From a virus, in the IMG/VR virus record IMGVR_UViG_3300042691_003122, positions 1 to 43,533 of that record: a stretch of 43,533 nt of DNA. One strand, written 5' to 3'. The notes under the pieces are model-generated. The model saw only the letters and a list, made by a program, of their open reading frames with translations. It was not told the DNA's origin and did no database searches. Shown piece after piece: positions 1-7,225 of this stretch. Every line of letters begins with the position of its first letter. Position 1 is the stretch's first letter. Position numbers and translations under genes: made by a program.

Positions 1-703
1 GGTACGTCTGGCGATTAAGGCCGGTGAGCGGGTCGATATCCAGCAACCAAGACTGGAACCCGTCATCGTCATTAACTTCACGCCAGTTGGGTACGTAGTT
101 AGTCAGATCAGACCAGAACTGCTGTTCCGCCGACATCTGCTGACGCTGTGATACCGCATGAACCTGCGGGACAACGGTCGCCTGCATCTGCTGGAGGAGG
201 CCCTCGATCTGGGCAAGGCGTTGTGCCACGGGGACGAGTTCCTCGCGGCTGACCTTGCGCATCACATCAATCGACTCACCATACTCGCTGGCCTCCTGCT
301 CAGAGACATAGCGCACAGGCTCTGCCTCCTTCTCAGTCTGGGCAGCCGCAGGCGGCGACTGTGAGAGCGTAGCAAGCAGTTGTTCCATCTGCTGTACGCG
401 CTGCTCCAGTTCGGACTTCTGCCGAACCGTCGCATTGTACGACCCCTGAAGGGAACGCCATCTCTGAGCATAGGTCTCAGAGTTCTCATCTTCCGTGTCT
501 GACGCACCGGCAGTTTGCTCGCCTGCCGGTACCTGAGCAGCGCTGTCGTTATCAACCTCGTCAGCCGGGGGGTCCATGTCTTCGCTACCCACAGCTTCAT
601 CCTCGGTCGGGGCATCCCCCGCCGGAGCGGCATCGCTGTTAAGCTGCTTGTACAGTTCCTGTACGGCTTCGGATTGTTTACGAACTTGCTCTGGAAGTGC
701 CAT
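1..703 (-). CDS. Scaffold-like head assembly protein (partial)
   Basis: The open frame runs off the left edge, so at least 234 residues are present and the C-terminus is missing. It starts MALPEQVRKQSEAVQELYKQ, with GGAG eight bases upstream of the ATG at 703. The N-terminal ~80 residues are very acidic (Asp/Glu/Ala/Pro-rich). A probable coiled coil follows at about 85-115 (SELEQRVQQMEQLLATLSQ), then a second Gln-rich helical stretch. An acidic, disordered, coiled-coil protein encoded just after the portal is typical of phage scaffolding proteins, which line the procapsid and leave or are degraded before packaging. The major capsid protein would be expected next, beyond position 1. Role is inferred from position and composition; no catalytic motif is seen. 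Confidence 0.7.
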   Translation of the reverse strand, partial: MALPEQVRKQSEAVQELYKQLNSDAAPAGDAPTEDEAVGSEDMDPPADEVDNDSAAQVPAGEQTAGASDTEDENSETYAQRWRSLQGSYNATVRQKSELEQRVQQMEQLLATLSQSPPAAAQTEKEAEPVRYVSEQEASEYGESIDVMRKVSREELVPVAQRLAQIEGLLQQMQATVVPQVHAVSQRQQMSAEQQFWSDLTNYVPNWREVNDDDGFQSWLLDIDPLTGLNRQTY

Positions 704-739
704 GTTAATTGCTCCAATCTGTGAGCTTGATTAGTCGGC

Positions 740-955
740 TCATAAGTCAGCCGCTAGGTTGGGGGCATCGGTGGCGAACTTGGTAAGCTCGCCGAGCACT
801 TGGCATCTGCCCTGAAAAATGCCAGTGTTGTCAACCGCTTGAGGCAAGCGCCGAAGCTCTTGCATCTCCCACTCACGCAGCCAGTCCAGAAGGACAGGGA
901 ACTGCCTGACTGAGGCGGCAAGCGCCTTGATCACTTGAGGATCGGGCCGGATCAT
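740..955 (-). CDS. Small conserved-looking head-region protein, 71 aa
   Basis: Start MIRPDPQVIKAL; the ATG overlaps the portal stop codon in an ATGA arrangement, so translation is probably coupled to the portal. The protein is mostly helical with a hydrophobic stretch (VRQFPVLLDWLREWEMQEL) and contains no recognised motif. Position between portal and scaffold suggests a head-assembly accessory. The function is not known and none is assigned. Confidence 0.75.
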   Translation of the reverse strand: MIRPDPQVIKALAASVRQFPVLLDWLREWEMQELRRLPQAVDNTGIFQGRCQVLGELTKFATDAPNLAADL

Positions 956-3006
956 GCCGCCCCACTCACGCGGTTAGTGACCGTGTTTCCTTCCATCCCG
1001 CCTTTGGGTTCTCCGGTAGGACCAGTCGCGGCAGGCGCGGGTTGCTGGGTCTGCTGAGGCATCGCAGCCATCGCAAGTGCAGCCTGTTGCTGGTCATACG
1101 CGGACTTCTCCCGAGACGGGACAACGTCATCCACGGGCATCTGCAACCCTTTAGCCACTTCGCGAAGGATCGCGGCGCGGCCATCCCTACCAATGATTTC
1201 GATGTCGAAAGGATTGGCGGTTGCGTTGAGGAACTCGATGCGGCGCACGTTGACGGTCTCCTTGACCGCAAGGTTGATGGCACCCTTGGCCACCACCTCA
1301 ACGTCGCCCTTGATGGACTCATCCTCATCGTAGCGCATGTTGTACACGAACTGACGCTCGACGATGGGTTTAACGATATCGCTGTCAATGTGCATGACGA
1401 CCTGACGTATGCCTTTACCAGCAGCACCCATCAGCATCGACAGACCCGATGAAGTGCGACCGGCCCCCTGCACATTCAGGTCGCCATACACATAGGCCGG
1501 AATACCTGAGTGGTCGTCTGCGAGGCGGGAGAACTTCTCGTAAACGGCCATCAGTTCGCTTGCGCGAGAGTCCGGCTGCGTGAAACGGATCGCTGGCGCG
1601 GACGACCCAACCGGATCGTTGACCGTCTGCCAGATTTTCCAAGGCGATAGCTGGGTGATATCCTCATTGGCCGGGATGCGTTCGAGGTTGACCTCGACCT
1701 GCGGACCAGAGGCGATCCCCATGTTGTTCACCAGTGCGCGGGCAGCCGCGTTGCAGACACCCTGAAGGTCCTCGATGATCTCGGGGATACCCTTACCCCA
1801 GAAGGCACCGGGGCACTTGATGAAGCTGGTCTTCGAGTAGGGCTTCTCACCCAGCGGGTCGTAGTTCAGAACCGCCTTGATGACGTAGTTACCGACAATC
1901 CAGACGTTGGCGTCGTACTCGCGGGCAGGATCAGGAACCTCGTCCTCGGTCATGCCCCACTCGATGAGCATCTTGCCGCTCACCTTACCCCAGAACTCCA
2001 GCGCGTCGAACTCGGTCGTCGGGCGCATGTAGCTATAGTACTTGCGCTCCTCCTCGTCCTTCTGAAGCTCCACGTCCTCGTTGATCCACGACTGACCATT
2101 GCCGATCTCAAGGACCTTGCGAATGGCGTCGTCATCGTAACCCGGCACACCGATAAGGTCAGACAACTCTGTGCGTGACAGACGGTGATGCTCGAAAACA
2201 TACCCCTCGTTGAGGTTGCTGATCCCCGGCTCCGGGTAAATACGGAACGGATCGACCCGCTCATACTCGGGACCAAGGCGCTCAATGGCCTCGACCTGCG
2301 TGCGACCACTGGTCGTCTTCCACCCGAGCGCCCGCTGCCGACGCACAATCGGCCCCTTGATGAAGGCCGCAGGGAACGTGACCAGATCGGTGATGAAGTC
2401 GTTGAACGCCGTGTTCCAGCCGCCCTGCGCGAACTGGTCCTCGATCTTGGTCTTCATCCGGTCAGCCCTGATCTGGGTCTGACGCAGCACTGCGAAGCGA
2501 TAGTCTTGACTGACCATCTCGCGCAGTTCCATCATCTGCTGTTTCGTCGGAGCTTGTCCGGTGTTCTGCACGATCTCAAGGACCTTCTCGGCGAAGGCAC
2601 CCTGCACTTCGGCAGACTGAGCAGGCGACAAGTCAGGGATCGGTGTAGCATCGAGGTCCCACGGAGGACCGCCGCCTTCGAGGAGAATGTCACGCAACCA
2701 CGACTCAGCGGCACGACACTTCACCTCGGTGATCATCATGTAAATCTCAGAGCCACCTTGGCTTCTGATCTGCTGGAGCTTGTCTGCGTCGTACTCGCCA
2801 TTGCGCTGGCGCATGGCCCGAAGCATGATCTGCTCAATGGGACGCTTGGCCATCTCAGCCACATCCCAGCACTGCCGAAGGTAACCCGTCAAGCCAAGGA
2901 TGACAGGCTGGTTCTGTCGTTCCTGAAGCGCGCGGTCAGCAGCTTCCTTCTCCTGACGAACCAACTCGTCATTCCCGACAACACGAAGGAAGGTTAGACC
3001 AGCCAT
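952..3006 (-). CDS. Portal protein (podovirus type), 684 aa
   Basis: Forms the dodecameric ring at the unique capsid vertex through which DNA is packaged and ejected. Length is close to P22-like portals (about 700 residues). The N-terminal half contains helical wing-like segments (residues ~60-200), and the region around 230-300 has RVDPFRIYPEPG, a motif style common to large portals where the conserved DPxxxxPDP-like turn occurs. The central part (residues ~395-520) contains the CPGAFWGKGIPEIIEDLQGVC segment and long helices typical of the stem and crown. The C-terminal ~45 residues are a Gln/Pro/Ala-rich tail. It lies downstream of large terminase and a 116-aa gene and overlaps the next gene by four bases. 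Identity is by overall architecture and context, not by a catalytic residue. Confidence 0.85.
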   Translation of the reverse strand: MAGLTFLRVVGNDELVRQEKEAADRALQERQNQPVILGLTGYLRQCWDVAEMAKRPIEQIMLRAMRQRNGEYDADKLQQIRSQGGSEIYMMITEVKCRAAESWLRDILLEGGGPPWDLDATPIPDLSPAQSAEVQGAFAEKVLEIVQNTGQAPTKQQMMELREMVSQDYRFAVLRQTQIRADRMKTKIEDQFAQGGWNTAFNDFITDLVTFPAAFIKGPIVRRQRALGWKTTSGRTQVEAIERLGPEYERVDPFRIYPEPGISNLNEGYVFEHHRLSRTELSDLIGVPGYDDDAIRKVLEIGNGQSWINEDVELQKDEEERKYYSYMRPTTEFDALEFWGKVSGKMLIEWGMTEDEVPDPAREYDANVWIVGNYVIKAVLNYDPLGEKPYSKTSFIKCPGAFWGKGIPEIIEDLQGVCNAAARALVNNMGIASGPQVEVNLERIPANEDITQLSPWKIWQTVNDPVGSSAPAIRFTQPDSRASELMAVYEKFSRLADDHSGIPAYVYGDLNVQGAGRTSSGLSMLMGAAGKGIRQVVMHIDSDIVKPIVERQFVYNMRYDEDESIKGDVEVVAKGAINLAVKETVNVRRIEFLNATANPFDIEIIGRDGRAAILREVAKGLQMPVDDVVPSREKSAYDQQQAALAMAAMPQQTQQPAPAATGPTGEPKGGMEGNTVTNRVSGAA

Positions 3007-3009
3007 CTA

Positions 3010-3360
3010 TCAGTAGCCCTTGCAACCCTTCGACATCTTCTTGACCGCCTTGGCCCCGGCCTTCACAATATCGACCTTGTCCGGCATCCACATGGTATCC
3101 TTACTGACGATATCCATCGCGTGGTCGCAGGAGTAACCTTGATTGACCAGATTCGCCGCAGCACGCATGTTGTTGCTGGACGACAGCGCCTTGGTCTTGT
3201 TCATGCCGTACTCGTCGGCCTGTTCCTTGATGGCCTCCATATAGAGGTCACCACCAGTCTTGGTCTTGGTGCCGATCTTATTACCCATATACCCATACAC
3301 AGGCTGCTCGCCCTTGATGCCGGACGTGTCCATCTTTGGGTTTGTCGAGTAAATAGTCAT
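3010..3360 (-). CDS. Hypothetical protein between terminase and portal, 116 aa
   Basis: Starts MTIYSTNPKMDTSGIKG with a GAGGTGC SD-like site just upstream. The first half is Lys/Gly-rich with KIGTKTKTGG. The C-terminus is strongly basic (VKAGAKAVKKMSKGCKGY). No family recognised. It is the first gene after the terminator that follows large terminase, three bases upstream of the portal gene. It could be a small structural or DNA-binding head protein; this is inference from charge and position only. Confidence 0.7.
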   Translation of the reverse strand: MTIYSTNPKMDTSGIKGEQPVYGYMGNKIGTKTKTGGDLYMEAIKEQADEYGMNKTKALSSSNNMRAAANLVNQGYSCDHAMDIVSKDTMWMPDKVDIVKAGAKAVKKMSKGCKGY

Positions 3361-3421
3361 GCCTGCACCTCGTAAGATGTTTGGGTTAACTTAGCACGAG
3401 GTATTGCAGGGGACAACAGTC

Positions 3422-3450
3422 AAAAAATACCCCCGGAGCGGGAGGGGGTA
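3422..3450 (-). terminator. Rho-independent terminator after large terminase
   Basis: On the minus strand TACCCCC pairs with GGGGGTA across a 9-base loop and is followed directly by TTTTTT. This is a canonical intrinsic terminator. It lies between large terminase and the 116-aa/portal genes, so terminase and head genes may be separate or partially read-through transcripts. Confidence 0.75.
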
Positions 3451-3505
3451 CGCTCAACGGGGGTAAGGACTAGGAGTAACGTCATGTCTGACATGTATGG
3501 TTATA

Positions 3506-4894
3506 TCAGGTCCATCCGGCTGCCGCAACCCTTTTGATCTCGCGCCGCTGGGTAACCATCGCACCCTCCCCGGCACTATGCAGATGGAGGCATAGATACT
3601 GCAACGCTTCGGCTACGTGACTGTGCTTGTTCTTCTCGATCATCCCATCGCTCTTGGGTTTGTAGCGGTAACCGCCCATCATGGCAGCCTTGAGCGCAGT
3701 GCAGCGCGGATCGAGCAGAAACCCCGGATCGCCGTCCACCTGCCGCATGAGATACTCATCAACCGCGTTGATCCGCGCCGAGACGTTGTTGGTCTTGGCA
3801 GCCATGACCCTGAGGCCCTCCGCCTTGATAATGTCCACAGCACTGCGCTCGTCAGTCTGCGCCCGCTGGATACCAGCCGGGTCAGTGACCACCATGACCG
3901 GCACGCCGGAGAAGCGCTCGTAGAGCAGCGGCTTGAGCACCGTGCGGATAAATCTCTGGATGCCCATGTCGAAGCTAACCGCCTCGGCGAGGATGAGCGC
4001 CCGCCCCCTCGGGTCCTGCTGCCCGATGACAGCCGCAGGCGTTAACCCCAAGTCCATCCCGACGATGATGGGCCGCACCCCGTTGACAATGGGCCTGAGC
4101 ATCTGCTTGGCCATGTGGTAGTCCGGCCTGAAGTACTTGTAGACCGGCTGCCCTGCGGTGCTGAGGCCGTAGTCCCCGTCGATGAAAACCCGGATGTACT
4201 CTTCCGACCGCCCCTGCGTGTCGTAGTACCCTTCGGGCAGGTTCTCGATATTCTCGGCGTAGGGACTGCGACCTGACGGCTGCTTGAACACATCCCAGCC
4301 ATTGTCGTTGAACGACACGCCGTCTTTGGGGTCGAGGCGTTCCATCATGTAATACCACCAACTATCCATCACTGGCGGGTTGGTGTCACAGAAGGTGCCG
4401 TGCCATGTTGGGCCACCATCCTTAGCGGATGGAAAGCGACCAACGCGCTTCGAGAGCGCGTCGATAATATCAGGGTGAATGTCACGACACTCGTTTACCC
4501 AAGCAAAAGTAGCTTCGAGGGAGTTCAGGTTGGCCACATCGTCTGAGTCATCAAGGGCACGGAACATGATTTCACATTCTACGTCGCCGACTTTGAAGAA
4601 GTAGGTCTTCTTCGTGCGTAGGTATGTACCGCACTGACCGGGCGGAAACCAATCTAAAAATGATTTTATTGTCGTATCTTCTAGCTGCCTAGCAGTCTCG
4701 CGGACGACAATACACCGGGTCCTACGTTTACCAGTTTCATCCGGATGTTGCATGGATGCCCGCCGAATTATCTCGAAACAACAAGTAACTGACTTGCCGC
4801 TGCCCACAGGTCCCATCAACACGCGCATCCGCGCATTGCTCTCCATAAAACGCTTACCGGTAGGCGGCGGCGTATAATTTATGGTTAGTGACAT
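3506..4894 (-). CDS. terL: Terminase large subunit, 462 aa
   Basis: ATP-driven DNA packaging motor and endonuclease. Walker A GPVGSGKS is at about residues 28-35; the Walker B-like ATFAWVNE is at about 128-135, with Glu as the likely catalytic carboxylate. The C-terminal RNase-H-like nuclease has acidic motifs IIVGMDLGL (Asp ~281), VMVVTDPAG (Asp ~338) and KHSHVAEAL (about 423-431). The start MSLTINYTPPPTG at 4894 is chosen over an in-frame ATG at 4951. It has an AAGG-type SD site, and the longer form would add a 19-residue extension not obviously homologous to anything and would overlap the HNH promoter region. Length fits short podovirus-type terminases. A strong terminator follows. Confidence 0.95.
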   Translation of the reverse strand: MSLTINYTPPPTGKRFMESNARMRVLMGPVGSGKSVTCCFEIIRRASMQHPDETGKRRTRCIVVRETARQLEDTTIKSFLDWFPPGQCGTYLRTKKTYFFKVGDVECEIMFRALDDSDDVANLNSLEATFAWVNECRDIHPDIIDALSKRVGRFPSAKDGGPTWHGTFCDTNPPVMDSWWYYMMERLDPKDGVSFNDNGWDVFKQPSGRSPYAENIENLPEGYYDTQGRSEEYIRVFIDGDYGLSTAGQPVYKYFRPDYHMAKQMLRPIVNGVRPIIVGMDLGLTPAAVIGQQDPRGRALILAEAVSFDMGIQRFIRTVLKPLLYERFSGVPVMVVTDPAGIQRAQTDERSAVDIIKAEGLRVMAAKTNNVSARINAVDEYLMRQVDGDPGFLLDPRCTALKAAMMGGYRYKPKSDGMIEKNKHSHVAEALQYLCLHLHSAGEGAMVTQRREIKRVAAAGWT

Positions 4895-4905
4895 CAATCT
4901 GACCC

Positions 4906-4948
4906 TTGCATTAAAACATTTCTTGGTTACAATGAACTCCGTAACCAA
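4906..4948 (+). promoter_or_regulatory. Candidate promoter with overlapping inverted repeat upstream of the HNH gene
   Basis: TTGCAT (4906-4911), a 16-base spacer and TACAAT (4928-4933) form a sigma70-like promoter with a good -10 and poor -35. TTGGTTAC (4923-4930) and GTAACCAA (4941-4948) form a perfect 8-bp inverted repeat with a 10-base loop, covering the -10 and the expected start site. It could be an operator or a 5' hairpin. The element also overlaps the region just upstream of the large-terminase start on the other strand. Confidence 0.4.
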
Positions 4949-4960
4949 CATGGTGATGAT

Positions 4961-5515
4961 ATGCTTAAACCGCTACCCCCTGCAAGCCTCCTTACTGAAC
5001 TCCTCTCGTATGACCCCGAAACCGGAGAGTTCATATGGAAAACCAGACGCCCCGACCATTTCACACCGACCCTTCGCCGCACTACGGAATGGCAGTGCCG
5101 GTGGTGGAATAAGCGTTTTGCTGGTACCATCGCAGGATCACGTGATCCTAACGGATACACCCTGATCCGCGTTAACGGTGTGGACTACCGCGCGCATAGA
5201 CTGGCTTGGGTTATGACCTACAACACCGAGCTTGAGTTTATCGACCACATCAACGGAGACCGTAGCGATAACCGCATTACCAATCTCCGATCTGTTTCGC
5301 ATAGTGGGAATACCAAGAACGCAAAACGCCGAGGCGATAATCTATCCGGTATGACCGGAGTCAGCTTCTTCCGACCCAAAGGGACGTGGCGGGCACGGAT
5401 CAACCACAATGGTGAGACGATTCTACTCGGGTATTTCCGAACATACGAAGAGGCAGTGGCCGCACGTAAAGCTGCCGAAAAAATCTACGAGTACCATGAG
5501 AACCACGGGCGCTAG
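4961..5515 (+). CDS. HNH homing-type endonuclease with AP2 DNA-binding domain, 184 aa
   Basis: Free-standing endonuclease, likely a selfish element. The HNH_3-type core is at residues ~73-122: YRAHRLAW (His79), FIDHINGDRSDN (Asp95, His96, Asn98, Asn103), ITNLR and an Asn-rich SGNTKNAKRR. It is followed by an AP2-like domain at ~130-178 (SGMTGVSFF, WRARI, LGYFRTYEEAVAAR, EKIYEYHE). All expected HNH residues are present, so it looks intact. It is encoded on the plus strand inside the minus-strand packaging cluster, between the small-subunit region and large terminase, which suggests insertion. Its TAG stop overlaps the stop of the converging minus-strand gene in a shared CTAG. The SD is weak (GGTGATGAT). 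Confidence 0.9.
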   Translation: MLKPLPPASLLTELLSYDPETGEFIWKTRRPDHFTPTLRRTTEWQCRWWNKRFAGTIAGSRDPNGYTLIRVNGVDYRAHRLAWVMTYNTELEFIDHINGDRSDNRITNLRSVSHSGNTKNAKRRGDNLSGMTGVSFFRPKGTWRARINHNGETILLGYFRTYEEAVAARKAAEKIYEYHENHGR

Positions 5516-5718
5516 TGTCTCATCCTGCCTTGTTCATATTCCTCGCGCCGGTCTATCGCGTGATGCACCCAGATGCCGGGATCGTCCTCATCCTCCGATG
5601 GGCAGCACCAGCAAGACGGGTCGGCCAAGTGATCCTTCAAGTCACCAAGCGGGACGATGTGGAAGTGTTGCGAGTCATCCGGCTCATAGACCATCGCTGC
5701 TACCCACTCGAACCGCAC
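5512..5718 (-). CDS. Small conserved-looking phage protein, 68 aa
   Basis: Reads VRFEWVAAMVYEPDDSQHFH, then IVPLGDLKDHL, CWCCP and IWVHHAIDRREEYEQ. The CxCCP plus WVHH pattern suggests a compact, possibly metal-binding protein. I recall similar short phage proteins near terminase genes but cannot name the family with certainty. The GTG at 5718 is the start that keeps the conserved-looking RFEWVAAM segment; an ATG at 5694 is the alternative. The longer upstream frame has poor composition. It ends convergently with the HNH gene. Confidence 0.6.
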   Translation of the reverse strand: MRFEWVAAMVYEPDDSQHFHIVPLGDLKDHLADPSCWCCPSEDEDDPGIWVHHAIDRREEYEQGRMRH

Positions 5719-5722
5719 GGCA

Positions 5723-5858
5723 TCAGTCCAGTACCATGACGATGTACTCAAGCCCGTGTTTCTTGGACCTGACAATCTTGGTCCGATAGGACCTGCCATC
5801 TTCGCGGAGCATGGCCTCGGCTGTCGAAGCGCCACTGGCCGTCCGCAACCTCAGGCAT
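5723..5858 (-). pseudogene. Small gene with apparent frameshift after small terminase
   Basis: An ATG at 5858 sits ten bases after the small-terminase stop with AAGG six bases upstream, an ideal SD site. That frame reads MPEVADGQWRFDS and then degenerates to a stop at 5748 (36 aa). The frame shifted by one base reads AEAMLREDGRSYRTKIV, then RSKKHGLEYIVMVLD, and stops at 5723. Joining the two near 5805-5820 gives one coherent ~45-residue protein (WRFDS then AEAMLREDG). The shifted frame alone has an in-frame ATG at 5896 inside the small-terminase gene, but its N-terminus looks non-coding. A real frameshift, programmed frameshifting or a base error are all possible. Confidence 0.45.
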
Positions 5859-5867
5859 GGAACGCCT

Positions 5868-6365
5868 TCATAAGTACTCGTCGGAGTCAACGCCATCGCT
5901 GTCATCCTCAATCACGCGGGGAGTCGCATCGATGACCTTCATGTCGGACGGCGAGGAGCCAAGGTTGATCATGATCTTCACCCCGCCCGTACCGGCATTG
6001 TTGTCGTTCTCGGTGTTCTTCGGTTCGAGACCAGCCCACTTGACCGTACTCTTGATCAGGTCGGCCTTGACGGCTGGGGAGACAGCCGGGTCGTGGATCA
6101 ACATGTAACTTGTCGTCAGGAGTTCTTCCGCCTGTGCCCGCGCTTTGAGTCGGAACGTCAGTCCCTTCTCCTTCACCTCGTCGCGGTAAGTCTCCACGCG
6201 CTTGAGGAACACGGGGTCCTTGTTGAACACCAAGAGGTCGTCCGCGTCGATGCGGTGCCGGTCCTTGATCTCGTCGAGGCTCTCACCTGAACCTTCCAAG
6301 CATAGGGCCACGTCAAACGCGAGGCGGTCGGTCCACTTGGTGAGATGGAGAGGTAGGCTGTCCAT
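5868..6365 (-). CDS. terS: Probable terminase small subunit, 165 aa
   Basis: The N-terminal ~60 residues are helical with an HTH-like DRHRIDADDLLVFNKDPVFL segment. A central helical oligomerisation region follows (~60-115), with a flexible Asn/Gly-rich and acidic C-terminal tail (VIEDDSDGVDSDEYL). This domain order, DNA-binding N-terminus then oligomer core then tail, is typical of small terminases that recognise phage DNA and load it into the motor. It is the first gene of the leftward packaging cluster. No SD precedes the ATG, and a candidate -10 lies only seven bases upstream, so a leaderless transcript is possible. Identification rests on architecture and position. Confidence 0.65.
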   Translation of the reverse strand: MDSLPLHLTKWTDRLAFDVALCLEGSGESLDEIKDRHRIDADDLLVFNKDPVFLKRVETYRDEVKEKGLTFRLKARAQAEELLTTSYMLIHDPAVSPAVKADLIKSTVKWAGLEPKNTENDNNAGTGGVKIMINLGSSPSDMKVIDATPRVIEDDSDGVDSDEYL

Positions 6366-6571
6366 GGTTGGAAAGTAGCATTTTCGCGGGGTTCGTCAAG
6401 GTCAAGGGGGAGGGGGGTGTAGCTAACTATACACGTTGGTTTTTGGGGGTCTCGTTCAGCGCGGAATACTATCCCATGGGGGGCCTGCGTTTCGCCAGTC
6501 CATGTGCCCCCCGGGTCGCCTCTGCCATGGTGCGCAATCGCCACGCGACAAGCCGCGCAATAGGGCATAAC

Positions 6572-6600
6572 TTTACATTCCTGTCACTTTAGGCGATAAA
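6572..6600 (+). promoter_or_regulatory. Rightward early promoter (sigma70-like)
   Basis: TTTACA (6572-6577, five of six to consensus), a 17-base spacer and GATAAA (6595-6600, four of six). The predicted start site is near 6607, exactly where the first leader hairpin begins. This is the best promoter read in the window and would drive the three small genes from 6699 onward using host RNA polymerase, which fits the absence of a phage RNA polymerase. Confidence 0.6.
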
Positions 6601-6606
6601 GGGATT

Positions 6607-6658
6607 GTCGAAACGGAACGCCGCTTCGACGGGCCGGGACCCGAATCCCACCCGGCTC
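6607..6658 (+). other. Two tandem leader hairpins
   Basis: Hairpin one: GTCGAA (6607-6612) pairs with TTCGAC (6625-6630), extended internally by CGG/CCG around an AACG loop with one mismatch. Hairpin two: GGGCCGGG (6631-6638) pairs with CCCGGCTC (6651-6658) including one G-U pair. With transcription starting near 6607 the mRNA would begin with a stem-loop, which could stabilise it or act as an attenuator. No T-run follows, so termination is not obvious. Confidence 0.45.
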
Positions 6659-6698
6659 TCTTTGACAAGCCTCGGGATAGGCAACTGGAGACTTAGCT

Positions 6699-6986
6699 AT
6701 GGCTAAGGTTTATGAAGGTCGGTTCGGCATCAAGGCCAACCGCAAGGGTGAAGTGGTCCTCGGCAAGCTCGTGGACGGCAAGTACTCCGCAGATGATGCG
6801 GCTGTCGTTCTCAAGAAGGTGCAAGCCATCGCCAAGGAGCACAAGCTGGTCGCTCGGGTTTTCAAGCCCGACGCCAAGGGCACGGAACCGGTGATCCTCG
6901 CCGACAAGTGGGGCAATCCGTACCTCGCTCTCCTTCCCAAGCGGGAAGGCGTCAACGCCCCCAAGCGCGCCGCTTGGTTCGACTGA
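6699..6986 (+). CDS. Small early protein, 95 aa
   Basis: Starts MAKVYEGRFGIKANRKG with GGAG upstream. It is a basic, alpha/beta-looking protein (KGEVVLGKLVDGKYSADDAAVVLKK split over two segments) ending NAPKRAAWFD. Family not recognised. First gene after the rightward promoter and followed at once by a UUCG hairpin terminator. Position as the first expressed small gene fits a host-takeover or DNA-binding role, but this is inference only. Confidence 0.7.
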   Translation: MAKVYEGRFGIKANRKGEVVLGKLVDGKYSADDAAVVLKKVQAIAKEHKLVARVFKPDAKGTEPVILADKWGNPYLALLPKREGVNAPKRAAWFD

Positions 6987-6993
6987 CCAAACT

Positions 6994-7024
6994 GGGAGGC
7001 GGGTTCGCCCGCCTCCCTTCCTTT
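6994..7024 (+). terminator. UUCG-loop hairpin terminator or attenuator
   Basis: GGGAGGCGGG (6994-7003) pairs perfectly with CCCGCCTCCC (7008-7017) around a TTCG tetraloop and is followed by TTCCTTT. The ten-bp GC-rich stem with a hyperstable loop is strong; the T-tract is imperfect, so partial read-through to the next small gene is likely. Confidence 0.65.
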
Positions 7025-7039
7025 CTGAAAGGCAAGCCT

Positions 7040-7180
7040 ATGTTCATCGCACGTAAGACCACGGAAGTGGTTCGCCTGACTGATCGCTACGGTCGCCCGA
7101 CCGAAGTGGTTGTTGAACGCAAGCGCAAGGAAGCTACCATCCATCGCCTGCAACAGGTCTATCACTTCCGACTGGCCTAA
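7040..7180 (+). CDS. Small early protein, 46 aa
   Basis: Reads MFIARKTTEVVRLTDRYGRP, then a basic ERKRKEATIHRLQQ segment. AAAGG lies about eight bases upstream of the ATG. Very basic (Arg/Lys-rich), so nucleic-acid binding is plausible. No family recognised. It sits between two strong hairpins, one ending 16 bases before its start and one starting six bases after its stop. Confidence 0.6.
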   Translation: MFIARKTTEVVRLTDRYGRPTEVVVERKRKEATIHRLQQVYHFRLA

Positions 7181-7185
7181 ACCTA

Positions 7186-7207
7186 GGGAGGGGCGCAAGC
7201 CCCTCCC
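7186..7207 (+). other. GCAA-tetraloop hairpin after the 46-aa gene
   Basis: GGGAGGGGC (7186-7194) pairs with GCCCCTCCC (7199-7207) around a GCAA (GNRA) tetraloop. There is no T-run after it, so it may protect or be processed from the transcript rather than terminate it. The same loop recurs at 23667-23688. Confidence 0.55.
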
Positions 7208-7225
7208 GCTTCACTGAGGTGACCT

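Larger units (their letters stand above)
6366..6698. promoter_or_regulatory. Divergent control region between packaging and early genes
   Basis: This 333-bp stretch has no convincing gene. It separates the leftward small-terminase cluster from the rightward early genes. Seen here: a leftward TTGACG (6399-6394) N16 TACTTT (6377-6372) promoter candidate; the box TAACTATACAC at 6424-6434, which recurs elsewhere; a GGGGGGC (6478-6484) / GCCCCCC (6506-6512) inverted repeat; the rightward promoter at 6572-6600; and two hairpins at 6607-6658. The T-arm-like CCCGAATCCC at about 6640-6649 is not part of a complete tRNA. Confidence 0.6.

Noticed and set aside
262-717. 151-aa minus-strand frame
   Set aside because: It is out of frame with the better coding frame starting at 703, is Arg/Ser-rich and has no domain.
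6601-6665. tRNA-like T-arm (CCCGAATCCC followed by CCCGGCTCTC)
   Set aside because: No matching acceptor 5' strand, D-arm or anticodon arm in the 90 bases upstream; better explained as two hairpins.
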